Assembly: GCA_001783215.1 (NCBI GenBank)
Contig: MFRA01000002.1
Location: 1-59,182 of the forward strand
Length of the DNA: 59,182 nucleotides
Direction of reading: 5' to 3'
Source of the DNA: Candidatus Magasanikbacteria bacterium RIFOXYD1_FULL_40_23
GTDB lineage: Bacteria; Patescibacteriota; Patescibacteriia; Magasanikbacterales; GWA2-37-8
Position numbers and translations under genes: made by a program. The notes beneath the pieces were generated by a model that was not told the origin of the DNA, ran no database searches, and worked only from the letters and a program-made list of their open reading frames with translations. This document shows, one piece after another, positions 42,204 through 49,990 of this stretch (position 1 is its first letter; every line of letters begins with the position of its first letter).

Positions 42204-43139
42204 TTAAATAAAAATAATCAAACTAATAGCAATTACGCTCAAAATAAATGAGGTAAACAATAAATCCGGTAATCTAAAAAATCTAAACTTTGCGATACTA
42301 GATTCCAAAACCGCTATTAATAAACTTAACAATAAAACCTTGATAACAAACCATCCCAAAGCTGCCAAAATTGGCATTAACCCTACAGTAGTAGCAATTC
42401 CCCAAGGGAAGAATAGATTAGCGCCTAAAGCCAAAAATATTAACAATTTATTAGCCGCTGCCCATTCTACCAAGGCCAATCTTTTGCCTGAGTACTCCAG
42501 AATCATCGCTTCGTGAATCATGGTAAGCTCCAAGTGTGTGGCTGGATTATCAAAAGGAAAGCGAGCAGTTTCGGCCAACATCGCAATCAAAAACCCTGCA
42601 AAAGCTAACATTATAGGCATCATAGCCACAAGCGGAAAGGCAGATACAGCTTCTGATATTTTGAAAAGGTTGGCTGAATCAACTGCAAAAACTAAAGCCA
42701 ACATAGAAAATATCAAACCACCTTCTGTTAAAGAAGCCACTGTCATTTCTCGGCTTGAACCAAAACCACCAAAAGCACTACCTGTATCCATACCGGCCAA
42801 AGCCAAAAAGAAGGTGCTTAAAGCTAAAAGATAAACTATAACAAGTAAATCACTCAGGCTATTATTAGCAAACACTGTAGCAAAAAGCGGAATACTAGCT
42901 CCTACAATGACAGTAACTGCAAAGATAATGTATGGCGCAAATCTAAAAACCCAAGAGGCATCCTCGCTTATTACTTCATCTTTATGAAGCAATTTCCACA
43001 AATCGTTGTATGGCTGGAATATGCTAGCCCCTACTCTATTTTGAAACCTAGCCTTTATCTTGCGAATTACACCAACAAACAAAGGTGATAAGGCAGGTAC
43101 GAGTGCTAATTGAATTGTCCAAATAATTATTGAAGTCAT
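42204..43139 (-). CDS. HyfC/HycD/NuoH-like membrane subunit
   Basis: The protein has 311 residues and eight or so membrane helices. It carries the NuoH-type loop RKIKARFQNRVGASIFQPYNDLWKLLHKDEVI, which faces the quinone or large-subunit side, and the acidic stretch LAETARFPFDNPATHLELTMIHEAMILEYSG, with the Glu residues typical of group 4 hydrogenases fully kept. NuoH-type subunits couple the peripheral arm to the antiporter modules. It lies 8 bases after the HyfB-like gene. Confidence 0.92.
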   Translation of the reverse strand: MTSIIIWTIQLALVPALSPLFVGVIRKIKARFQNRVGASIFQPYNDLWKLLHKDEVISEDASWVFRFAPYIIFAVTVIVGASIPLFATVFANNSLSDLLVIVYLLALSTFFLALAGMDTGSAFGGFGSSREMTVASLTEGGLIFSMLALVFAVDSANLFKISEAVSAFPLVAMMPIMLAFAGFLIAMLAETARFPFDNPATHLELTMIHEAMILEYSGKRLALVEWAAANKLLIFLALGANLFFPWGIATTVGLMPILAALGWFVIKVLLLSLLIAVLESSIAKFRFFRLPDLLFTSFILSVIAISLIIFI

Positions 43140-43147
43140 ATTAAGTT

Positions 43148-45193
43148 CTAAAAAGCCAAAAGTATCAATAAGGCAAATAAAGTTAAAAATATATACAAGA
43201 CATAAACATTCAAATTACCCAATTGAATTTTTCTAACATGCGCAGCCAAACGTGCTACTAAGGCCTGCAACGGTTTATACAGATTATTTAAATAAATATC
43301 TTCTATTCCCAAATGCACTGCACTGCTTTTGGCAAAGTAACGCATATCAGCATCGTGGTACTCCACGTCGGTTTGTTTGGTTGGTTTGAGCAAACCACGG
43401 AAAACAGTAATTATAGATCTAGAAAATCCAGTGGCAGTTATTTCCATTCTTCCATTTAAATTTGTACCACAATCCCAAGTGCGTTCAATCTTAATTTTTG
43501 CCTGTCTGTTTATAATTTTCAAAACAATCCATGCCAGCACAAGCGCAGCTACTATACTAAATAAAATAGTGGGCATAGACACTGTGGCAAACCCATCTTT
43601 TAAACTAAAGGCACCCGCAGCAGATGAAAACACAGGCTCGGCAAATCCCAAAGCTCTTACACTGCTGGCTACTGTTGCTAGTACAGAAGTAATATAACTA
43701 GCGAAGAACCCAATAACTAAAGTGAGTGCCGCTAAGATTGCCATAGCAATTCTAAGGGTGACGGCAGACTCTTTGGCATGCTTTGCCTCTTCACTTCTAG
43801 GTCTGGCCAAAAATATTGCGCCAAATGCTTTGACAAAACAAGCCGCTGCCAAACCACCTGTAAATGCCAACGAACCTGCACCTAACAAAAATACCCACTG
43901 TACGGAAACGCTTAAAGATTTGATACCATAAAAAAGAGATTGGAATGTTGCCCATTCACTAAAAAATCCATTAAAAGGCGGAAGAGCCGAAATCGCCATC
44001 GCGCCAACCAAAAAGAAGAAGGCGGTTTGTGGCATATGTTTTATTAAACCACCATATTCTTCCATATTTCTGGTATGAGTCTGAGAAATTACTGAACCAG
44101 CACCCATAAACAATAGGGCTTTAAAGGTTGCGTGGTTTAAAGTATGGAAAAGCGAAGCTACTAGCCCTAACACAGCTAATGATTTCATATCTGATGCCCA
44201 GAATACAAGCGAACTTCCCAATCCTAATAAAATAATACCGATATTTTCTATACTGTGATAAGCCAAGAGTCTTTTGATATCGTGTTCAGTAAGAGCATAA
44301 AGCACACCCAACAAAGAAGAGACTGATCCTATAACTAGAACTACTACCCCCCACCAAACTGGGATACCAGTCATCATATCCATAAAAATTCTGATAAACA
44401 TGTAGATACCGGTCTTGATCATAACTCCAGACATTAGCGCAGAAACATGAGTTGGGGCAGCGCTGTGAGCGCGAGGCAACCAAATATGAACTGGAATAAT
44501 ACCGGCTTTGGTACCGAAACCAATAAGCGCCAAAACAAAAACAAGGTTTTTTACCAAAAGAGAAACCTCTCCCATACTGTTTTTAATCACAGTAAAATCA
44601 AAGGATCCTGTAGACCTATATAGAAGCAAAAAGGCCATGATAATAAAAGCAGTACCTATATGAGTCATGATAAAATATAAGTAACCGGCTCGTAGATTAC
44701 TCTTTTCTTTGTTTTCAAATATAACCAAAAAGAATGATGCCAAAGACATTGTTTCCCAAACTACCAGGAAGAAAATGGCGTTGTGCGCACTGACAACCAT
44801 TAGCATGCCGGCCAAAAAAAGATTGTAGAAAAATCCAAGCGCACCGATATTGTATTTGTTATAGAAGTGTTTTACATATCCCAGACTATATATAGATGCA
44901 ACTAGAGCAATGAGGGATATTACAAAAATAAAAAAAGCGGATAATCTATCCACCCTAAACGAAACTGACAAAAGCGGAGCAAGCAAATCGAAGTTAAAAG
45001 AAAATACAGAGTTCTTTATAAGTACGGATAAAGAAGATACTAGACCTGAGATCGAACCAGATACTGCAAAAACGCTTCCTGCAACATTGGCCCACTTGTC
45101 GCTTTTGGCTAAAACCAGAGATCCTACAGCCCCGATTCCAAATAGCAATAAAGATATAAAAAATATAGTTGATGAAGAGATGGTAGTAAGCAT
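43148..45193 (-). CDS. HyfB/NuoL-like antiporter subunit
   Basis: The protein has 681 residues, 14-16 membrane helices. Proton-path residues are intact: Glu in VVWETMSLASF, Lys in FGTKAGIIPVHIWLPRAHSAAP, HVSALMSGVMIKTGIYM, HDIKRLLAYHSIENIG and the HATFKALLFMGAG motif. A C-terminal soluble part with one WDCG motif (ERTWDCGTNLNGRMEITATGFS) is typical for HyfB/HycC. It lies 4 bases after the small subunit. It is the main antiporter-type module of the complex. Confidence 0.93.
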   Translation of the reverse strand: MLTTISSSTIFFISLLLFGIGAVGSLVLAKSDKWANVAGSVFAVSGSISGLVSSLSVLIKNSVFSFNFDLLAPLLSVSFRVDRLSAFFIFVISLIALVASIYSLGYVKHFYNKYNIGALGFFYNLFLAGMLMVVSAHNAIFFLVVWETMSLASFFLVIFENKEKSNLRAGYLYFIMTHIGTAFIIMAFLLLYRSTGSFDFTVIKNSMGEVSLLVKNLVFVLALIGFGTKAGIIPVHIWLPRAHSAAPTHVSALMSGVMIKTGIYMFIRIFMDMMTGIPVWWGVVVLVIGSVSSLLGVLYALTEHDIKRLLAYHSIENIGIILLGLGSSLVFWASDMKSLAVLGLVASLFHTLNHATFKALLFMGAGSVISQTHTRNMEEYGGLIKHMPQTAFFFLVGAMAISALPPFNGFFSEWATFQSLFYGIKSLSVSVQWVFLLGAGSLAFTGGLAAACFVKAFGAIFLARPRSEEAKHAKESAVTLRIAMAILAALTLVIGFFASYITSVLATVASSVRALGFAEPVFSSAAGAFSLKDGFATVSMPTILFSIVAALVLAWIVLKIINRQAKIKIERTWDCGTNLNGRMEITATGFSRSIITVFRGLLKPTKQTDVEYHDADMRYFAKSSAVHLGIEDIYLNNLYKPLQALVARLAAHVRKIQLGNLNVYVLYIFLTLFALLILLAF

Positions 45194-45197
45194 ATGA

Positions 45198-45734
45198 TTA
45201 GCGGTTTGTTTTATTGCTAGACTCTACTCCTTCCAAAATTTTAAGCAAGTTACAAAGAATAGTTTTGGGTGATGGCGGATCGCCAGGAATTTGGAAATCA
45301 ACTGGAATTACTTTGTCTACTCCATCTAAAACCGCATAAGATCCTTTAAATATTCCACCACTGATTGCATCGTCTCCTACGGCCACTACAATTTTTGGAT
45401 CAGGAGTGGCTTTGTAAGTACGAATAAGAGCCTCTTTCATGTTTCTAGACACTGGTCCGGTTACCATTAGCATGTCGGCATGACGAGGAGAAGCTACAAA
45501 ATGAATACCGAATCGCTCTACATCATAGTAGGCATTGGTGAGAGCGGTAAGCTCTTGTTCACATGCATTGGTAGAGCCGGCATCTACTTCTCTGATGGCT
45601 AGGGATCCATTAAATAATTTTTTAATTTTTGTTTCTAGCTGTTTTCCTATTACTTCAACACTCTCGTAGCCTAGAAGGTTCGTATCAATAACTGTTTTAG
45701 GGGTACAAAAAATTTTTTTATAAAACTTAAACAT
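45198..45734 (-). CDS. Small subunit (HyfI/NuoB-like) with most 4Fe-4S ligands lost
   Basis: About 178 residues from the ATG at 45734 (MFKFYKK); an in-frame ATG at 45764 lies inside a strong hairpin and is less likely. The family core is clear: REVDAGSTNACEQEL, FGIHFVASPRHADMLMVTGPVSRNM, VVAVGDDAISGGIF and IPVDFQIPGDPPSP. The four cysteines of the proximal 4Fe-4S cluster would be GSCxxC, GDC and PGC. Here the first is Thr, the third Asp and the fourth Asp; only the second Cys remains. I checked each replacement in the DNA codons (ACC, GAT, GAT). It heads the operon. The cluster probably cannot assemble. Confidence 0.9.
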   Translation of the reverse strand: MFKFYKKIFCTPKTVIDTNLLGYESVEVIGKQLETKIKKLFNGSLAIREVDAGSTNACEQELTALTNAYYDVERFGIHFVASPRHADMLMVTGPVSRNMKEALIRTYKATPDPKIVVAVGDDAISGGIFKGSYAVLDGVDKVIPVDFQIPGDPPSPKTILCNLLKILEGVESSNKTNR

Positions 45735-45760
45735 ATTTTGAAATTTGAACAGATAAGGAA

Positions 45761-45805
45761 CCATAGTACCTCGAACACCTATCTAAGGTGTGCGAGGCGC
45801 TATGG
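45761..45805 (-). promoter_or_regulatory. Strong leader hairpin before the complex-I-like operon
   Basis: CCATAG, CCTCG and ACACC arms pair with GGTGT, CGAGG and CTATGG around a 7-base loop, with small interruptions. No T run follows on the minus strand, so it may be a leader structure or RNA-processing site rather than a terminator. Confidence 0.6.
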
Positions 45806-45835
45806 CAAGTAAAGAACTAATATGGTGCAGTCTAA

Positions 45836-46426
45836 TCAGGCTGCGCGACGGACGATGCCCGGGTGCTTGACCAGAATATCCGGTCGGAACTTCTGACACC
45901 AGGTCTCGAACTCGTTGGCCTTGAGATGCCGTGGATGGCAAGGATCGGTCTCCTGCTCTTTGACGTCGAAGATGATCGCCGCGTCAATCCCCATGGTGTT
46001 GAGCCATCGCTTGGCCACAACGAGTAGGGCCACATTGTGAATCAGGTCAATCCCGAACTTCTGGCCGCCCAGACACGGGTAGTGACCAATGAGAGTGGCG
46101 TGACGACAGCCATTGACTGTGGCCGTTTCCACGTTCAGATTCACCATTCCGCGATGATCGCACGTCTCGTGGATTGGTGACGAAGGCGCCACAACCAGTG
46201 GACCACCCGCACAAATAACCGGGAAAAGAGCCGGGAGGGCTCGCTCCTGCTTCTGCGCAGCATTTTTGTTGATAACATCCAACCACTGAGATACATAACG
46301 CTCGTCAAAACAAGAGAATACCAGTGCCTTTGAGGCCAATGGAAGGGTTTCAGGGTTAATTTCCCGAAGGACCCCAGCTTCTTCCCAGCTACCCACAAGT
46401 TGCTTTTCTTCGTTGCTGGTGAACAT
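45836..46426 (-). CDS. Carbonic-anhydrase-like protein (beta class, divergent)
   Basis: The protein has 196 residues. FSCFDERY gives the Cys-x-Asp-x-Arg element, and LIGHYPCLGGQ gives the His-x-x-Cys pair. Together these are the zinc ligands and Asp-Arg dyad of beta-carbonic anhydrases (CO2 to bicarbonate). The rest is divergent, so another zinc-dependent role is possible. It has a strong SD (GGAGG) with 5 bases to the ATG, a leader with two hairpins and a promoter at 46560-46589. The last two thirds of the gene are GC-rich, the first third is not. It is the nearest upstream gene to the complex-I-like operon on the same strand. Confidence 0.7.
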   Translation of the reverse strand: MFTSNEEKQLVGSWEEAGVLREINPETLPLASKALVFSCFDERYVSQWLDVINKNAAQKQERALPALFPVICAGGPLVVAPSSPIHETCDHRGMVNLNVETATVNGCRHATLIGHYPCLGGQKFGIDLIHNVALLVVAKRWLNTMGIDAAIIFDVKEQETDPCHPRHLKANEFETWCQKFRPDILVKHPGIVRRAA

Positions 46427-46439
46427 GAAGTCCTCCTCT

Positions 46440-46456
46440 CCCTATCTTTGATAGGG
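46440..46456 (-). promoter_or_regulatory. Hairpin directly upstream of the SD of the carbonic-anhydrase-like gene
   Basis: CCCTATC-AAA-GATAGGG, a perfect 7-bp stem, ends next to GAGAGGAGG. A larger imperfect hairpin with GAGTAA/TTACTC ends lies farther up in the leader (46487-46534). Confidence 0.6.
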
Positions 46457-46559
46457 TTGACATTGGTTGGAAAAACTATTGAAGATGAGTAACGAATTGA
46501 CAGGCTTAATAGGCTGTCTTTCAACTCTTTACTCACCCCCAATAATAAGACCAGCCAAT

Positions 46560-46589
46560 ATTATATACCCATTTTTGTTTCCTGGTCAA
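46560..46589 (-). promoter_or_regulatory. Promoter of the carbonic-anhydrase-like gene
   Basis: On the minus strand TTGACC (46584-46589) and TATAAT (46560-46565) have an 18-base spacer. The leader is about 125 nt long. Confidence 0.65.
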
Positions 46590-46647
46590 CCCCCTTTAAA
46601 ATTTAAAAAGTGGGTAAATTTTTAGAACAAATTAAGCTTAAAAAAAA

Positions 46648-46740
46648 TATTTGATTCAACAGAATTGACTTAACAGAATCATGTTGCGTAACGTCCATTG
46701 AAACGCGACCATTAAAATGCGGCGCTTCTTAAACGAAATT
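46648..46740. repeat. Tandem-hairpin repeat, copy 3
   Basis: It resembles 7574-7650 and 22753-22856 (TTGATTCAACAGAATTGACT, CGTCCATTGAAACGCGACC). It is not directly attached to a gene start. The rest of 46590-46855 is AT-rich and shows no gene. Confidence 0.5.
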
Positions 46741-46858
46741 TTAAAATTAAAATAAAATAATTTAAAAAAAATTACCATACTTACATGAGAATAAAATTTA
46801 TTTTACTACCCTGTGCATAACTTTTGCTTTTACTATTCCCAATTTAAAAAAAACATTC

Positions 46859-46952
46859 TATAATAAATATGTCGAGATAAATTTTTACAGCAATGCTTGT
46901 CTTGTAAAAATTTCTTCAGTAGGTTTTTTCTTTCCTCGCGAGTAGAAAAAAC
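46859..46952 (+). promoter_or_regulatory. Promoter (-10) and structured leader of the Lys/Ala peptide gene
   Basis: TATAAT lies at 46859-46864, without a clear -35. The leader then has two stems: an 11-bp AAATTTTTACA/TGTAAAAATTT (46879-46889 with 46903-46913) and a 9-bp GTTTTTTCT/AGAAAAAAC (46923-46931 with 46944-46952). Confidence 0.55.
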
Positions 46953-46989
46953 TTATTACAAATTTAAAAAACGAGAGGAGGTGCACAAT

Positions 46990-47058
46990 ATGGCAAAAGC
47001 TAAAAAAGCAAAAAAGAAGGTAGCTAAAAAGAAATCTAAAGCTAAGAAAGCTAGATAG
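46990..47058 (+). CDS. 22-residue Lys/Ala-rich basic peptide
   Basis: The peptide begins MAKAKKAKKK and consists only of Ala, Lys, Val, Ser and a final Arg after the Met, about 60 percent Lys. It resembles the C-terminal tails of histone-H1-like proteins. The SD is extended (GAGAGGAGGTG), followed by a terminator at 47067. The leader has two stable stems. It could bind DNA, RNA or ribosomes, or regulate by consuming lysyl-tRNA; none of these is shown. Confidence 0.6.
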   Translation: MAKAKKAKKKVAKKKSKAKKAR

Positions 47059-47066
47059 TCTTCAAA

Positions 47067-47094
47067 AAATCTCTCCGCAAGGAGAGATTTTTGT
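47067..47094 (+). terminator. Terminator of the Lys/Ala peptide gene
   Basis: ATCTCTCC-GCAA-GGAGAGAT followed by TTTTGTTT. Confidence 0.85.
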
Positions 47095-47127
47095 TTACAA
47101 ATAAAGTCTATTTTAAAACAACCTGCT

Positions 47128-48405
47128 CTATTTTTTATTTATTTTTTGTTCCGGCAAAACTACCTCTACAGAGCCAAATACACCATCATACCCTGGCTTA
47201 ACCTTTACCTTGCCGGATCTCATACTTGCTATAGCTACAGCGATATTTTTATCACTTACAGCACTTTCAATTTCTTTTATTTCTCTGTGGAGCAAAACAG
47301 AAAATTCGTTTCCTAATTTTTTAATTATCGCTTCGTATTCTTTAACCACTTTTTTACTAGATACCCCCACACCAAATACTTTGGCAATAATTTCTTTAAG
47401 CGGCACAATATATTTGTGAGGTATAAATTTTTCTTTTATATTTTTTCTTCCTTTGCCCGTCGAAGCTTTAGCGAAGTCGGGTTTTCTATCTGCTAAATCC
47501 TCTACTCTATGTAACACACCCACGGTTACATTTTTTTTACACTTAGGACAAATTAATTTTTTGGCTTTAGATTCTATCGGCGATAAACATACGCCACAAA
47601 CTGCATGACCGTCATAGTGGTATTTACCTTCTTCCGGATAAAATTCAATTGTATATAAAAACTTTTTCTTATCACCGCTCTTTATCACTTCTATAATCTC
47701 ATTATAAGTAAAATTATCGCTCAACTTTAAAACATTAGCTTCTCTACCTAAATTATTTAAACTGTGCGCATCGGAATTAGAGACCAGAGTAATATTATCT
47801 AACGCAGACAAACGATGGTTCATGGTTGGATCGCTAGATAAACCTGTCTCTATTGCCCTAATATGCGAAGTTAATTCTTCAAAACACTCTTCCAATGAAT
47901 TGTACCCAGACTTGGAACCAAAAACTGCAAACCACGGAGTCCACGCATGAGCCGGAATCATCATAAATCTTGGGTCTATGTCTAAGATTATCCGCAAAAC
48001 ATCTTTGGCAGAAAGCCCCATAATTGGACGGCCATCGGAACGTATATTTACCCCTTTACTCTCCAAAATGGCATTGAACTTTTCTACTGCCTCTATACTA
48101 GGAGCCAAAATAAGCAAATGCACACGCCGAGTAATACCTTTATGTTTGTATATACAAGAAATCTCTGTACCTAAAATAAAACGGGTAACACTACTGTCGT
48201 CTTTTAGTTTAAAAACTCCTTGAGCGCTCTCGCTCAAATTCTCTTTAATATGCCTAATCCAAGCTGGATGAGTAAAATCACCCGTTACTACAATGTCTAT
48301 ACCCTTTTGTTCGCAGGCCTTGGCAATTTTAGGCAAATCCAAATCTGGCGAACAAGCACGCGAATAACGGGAATGAATATGCAAATCAACAATTTTTTCA
48401 GGCAT
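47128..48405 (-). CDS. Endonuclease Q-like PHP-domain DNA repair nuclease
   Basis: The protein has about 425 residues from the ATG at 48405. It shows the PHP metal motifs VDLHIHSRYSRA, VTGDFTHP, HAWTPWFAVFGSKSG and NSDAHS, a CGVC...CPKC zinc finger, and TVGVLHRVEDLADR, which together are characteristic of EndoQ, an enzyme that nicks 5' to deaminated bases. A 10-residue segment PDFAKASTGK is encoded by a palindromic repeat (47456-47482) inserted in frame after LADR. The upstream frame to 48459 overlaps the preceding gene and is rejected. It is last in the long minus-strand run. No SD. Confidence 0.88.
   Translation of the reverse strand: MPEKIVDLHIHSRYSRACSPDLDLPKIAKACEQKGIDIVVTGDFTHPAWIRHIKENLSESAQGVFKLKDDSSVTRFILGTEISCIYKHKGITRRVHLLILAPSIEAVEKFNAILESKGVNIRSDGRPIMGLSAKDVLRIILDIDPRFMMIPAHAWTPWFAVFGSKSGYNSLEECFEELTSHIRAIETGLSSDPTMNHRLSALDNITLVSNSDAHSLNNLGREANVLKLSDNFTYNEIIEVIKSGDKKKFLYTIEFYPEEGKYHYDGHAVCGVCLSPIESKAKKLICPKCKKNVTVGVLHRVEDLADRKPDFAKASTGKGRKNIKEKFIPHKYIVPLKEIIAKVFGVGVSSKKVVKEYEAIIKKLGNEFSVLLHREIKEIESAVSDKNIAVAIASMRSGKVKVKPGYDGVFGSVEVVLPEQKINKK
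47456..47482. repeat. Palindromic repeat in frame inside the endonuclease Q gene
   Basis: CCCGTCGAAGCTTTAGCG followed by AAGTCGGG. The core is shared with rnpB (2868-2897). It encodes DFAKASTG on the minus strand, a peptide I know as a recurrent insertion in CPR proteins. Confidence 0.65.
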
Positions 48406-48418
48406 ACTGAAAGTTGTA

Positions 48419-49090
48419 TTACTGGGTGTAATATTTTGCCCACTCCTTTGGAGCAGCAACTTCTATTGTCTTTCTTTCTTGACCAGTGGCCAAATTAAAA
48501 CTAAGAGACGTGGCCGCAAGCGCAATAGCCTGATCTGGCAACTTCTCTGTGCTGCCGTACTTGGCATCCCCCAAAATAGACCCGCCTACAAATGCCAACT
48601 GAGACCGAATTTGGTGCGACCGACCTGTACCAAGCCTAATTTTGAGCAATGAATATTTATTATTTGATTCTACAACTTCGTAAAACAGCTCAGCTTGTTG
48701 GCTTCCAGCCACCTGATGATCATAAACGGTAGTTTTATTTTTATTTTCATCTTTTACGAGCCAGTGCACCAACCTATCTTTGTCTCTGCTTGGCCTACCC
48801 ACAACCACTGCATGGTAAATTTTTTCTACTGTATGTTCGCGCCACTGCTCCGATAGCCGACTAGCTCCTTTGGTCGTTTTAGCAAAAAGCACAATTCCTT
48901 GTACATTCCTATCTAGTCGGTGAATAAGGCCTAAAAAAACATTACCTGGTTTATTATATTTATCTTTCAAATATTCTTTTACTTCATCCATCAAGCATCT
49001 ATCGCCGCTCTTGTCTCCCTGCACCAAAACTCCGGCCGGTTTGTATACAGCTACTAAATGATTGTCCTCATAGAGAACTTTAAGTGACAT
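48419..49090 (-). CDS. RluA-family RNA pseudouridine synthase
   Basis: The protein has 223 residues, the catalytic domain alone without an S4 domain. The start VLYEDNHLVAVYKPAGVLVQGD is typical, and HRLDRNVQGIVLFAKT holds the catalytic Asp. LRIRLGTGR-type segment LLKIRLGTGRSHQIRSQLAFVG is the C-terminal signature. It isomerises uridines in rRNA or tRNA; the site is not assignable. It lies 21 bases after the methyltransferase gene and 13 before the EndoQ gene. Confidence 0.93.
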   Translation of the reverse strand: MSLKVLYEDNHLVAVYKPAGVLVQGDKSGDRCLMDEVKEYLKDKYNKPGNVFLGLIHRLDRNVQGIVLFAKTTKGASRLSEQWREHTVEKIYHAVVVGRPSRDKDRLVHWLVKDENKNKTTVYDHQVAGSQQAELFYEVVESNNKYSLLKIRLGTGRSHQIRSQLAFVGGSILGDAKYGSTEKLPDQAIALAATSLSFNLATGQERKTIEVAAPKEWAKYYTQ

Positions 49091-49111
49091 AAAAAATTAT
49101 TATCTATAAGG

Positions 49112-49990
49112 CTACAAGCTCCAACGAGCAAAAATTCCCGCCGGTAGAAGACGTTCACTGTTTTTCTCGGCAATAGTTAATTCTCCAATTTCAATTTCAC
49201 CACCAAATTGTTTCATCAGATCTCCCAAACTATTTCGATAAGCTACAGCCGAATACCCAGAAGCATATCCATTGATAATAAAAAACAACGGCTTATCACT
49301 TAATATTTGTTTGCAAGATTCTAGCAATGGCAACAAATCTTGTTCGATTTTCCAAACTTCTCCTTCGGCGCCATGGCCAAAGGCCGGCGGATCCATAATA
49401 ATGCCTTCGTATTTTTTACCGCGCTTAATTTCTCTAGCCACAAATTTTTGTGCATCATCCAAAATCCAACGTACGGGTTTCTCTGATAAACCAGATAGTT
49501 CAGCATTTTCTCTAGCCCAACCAATGGCCACTTTGGATCCATCTACATGCACTACTTCGGCTCCAGCTTGAGCAGCAGCAAGCGTAGCACCGCCGGTATA
49601 ACCAAAAAGATTTAAAACCTTAACAGGTTCTACCCTCTTGGCTTTGGTAATTTTTTCTCTAATCCAATCCCAATTCCCGGCTTGCTCCGGAAATACTCCA
49701 GTGTGCTTAAATGCCGAAAGTTTAATCCAAAATTTAAGGCCGCCCAACTCTATTGGCCAACGCTCTGGTAGCTGTTCGCGCACACTCCAATTAGCATCAA
49801 AACTGGCGCGCTTAAAGTAAGCATCACCCTTGTCCCATTCTGATTCGGATAAATTTTTATTCCAAAGAGCCTGGGGATCAGGTCTGGCTACCACCACGTC
49901 TCCATAACGCTCTAACTTTTCTCCATTACCACTATCAAGCAACTCGTAATCTTTGCCTACGGGTGTTGTCAAAATTTTATATTCCGGCAT
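49112..49990 (-). CDS. RlmI-like class I SAM-dependent methyltransferase
   Basis: The protein has 292 residues. SAM motif I is VLNLFGYTGGATLAAAQAGA near residues 125-145, followed by VHVDGSK and the catalytic region GIIMDPPAFGHGAEGEVW. This matches RlmI/RsmI-type C5-cytosine rRNA methyltransferase homologues without a PUA domain. The ATG at 49990 overlaps the end of the GNAT gene by 14 bases; an ATG at 49999 is the alternative. Translational coupling is likely. The rRNA target is inferred from family only. Confidence 0.85.
   Translation of the reverse strand: MPEYKILTTPVGKDYELLDSGNGEKLERYGDVVVARPDPQALWNKNLSESEWDKGDAYFKRASFDANWSVREQLPERWPIELGGLKFWIKLSAFKHTGVFPEQAGNWDWIREKITKAKRVEPVKVLNLFGYTGGATLAAAQAGAEVVHVDGSKVAIGWARENAELSGLSEKPVRWILDDAQKFVAREIKRGKKYEGIIMDPPAFGHGAEGEVWKIEQDLLPLLESCKQILSDKPLFFIINGYASGYSAVAYRNSLGDLMKQFGGEIEIGELTIAEKNSERLLPAGIFARWSL

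Noticed and set aside
45832-46542. Several open frames in other minus-strand phases over the carbonic-anhydrase-like gene
   Set aside because: Only the 45836-46426 frame has the SD, zinc motifs and a sensible start. The others are shadows of GC-rich codons.
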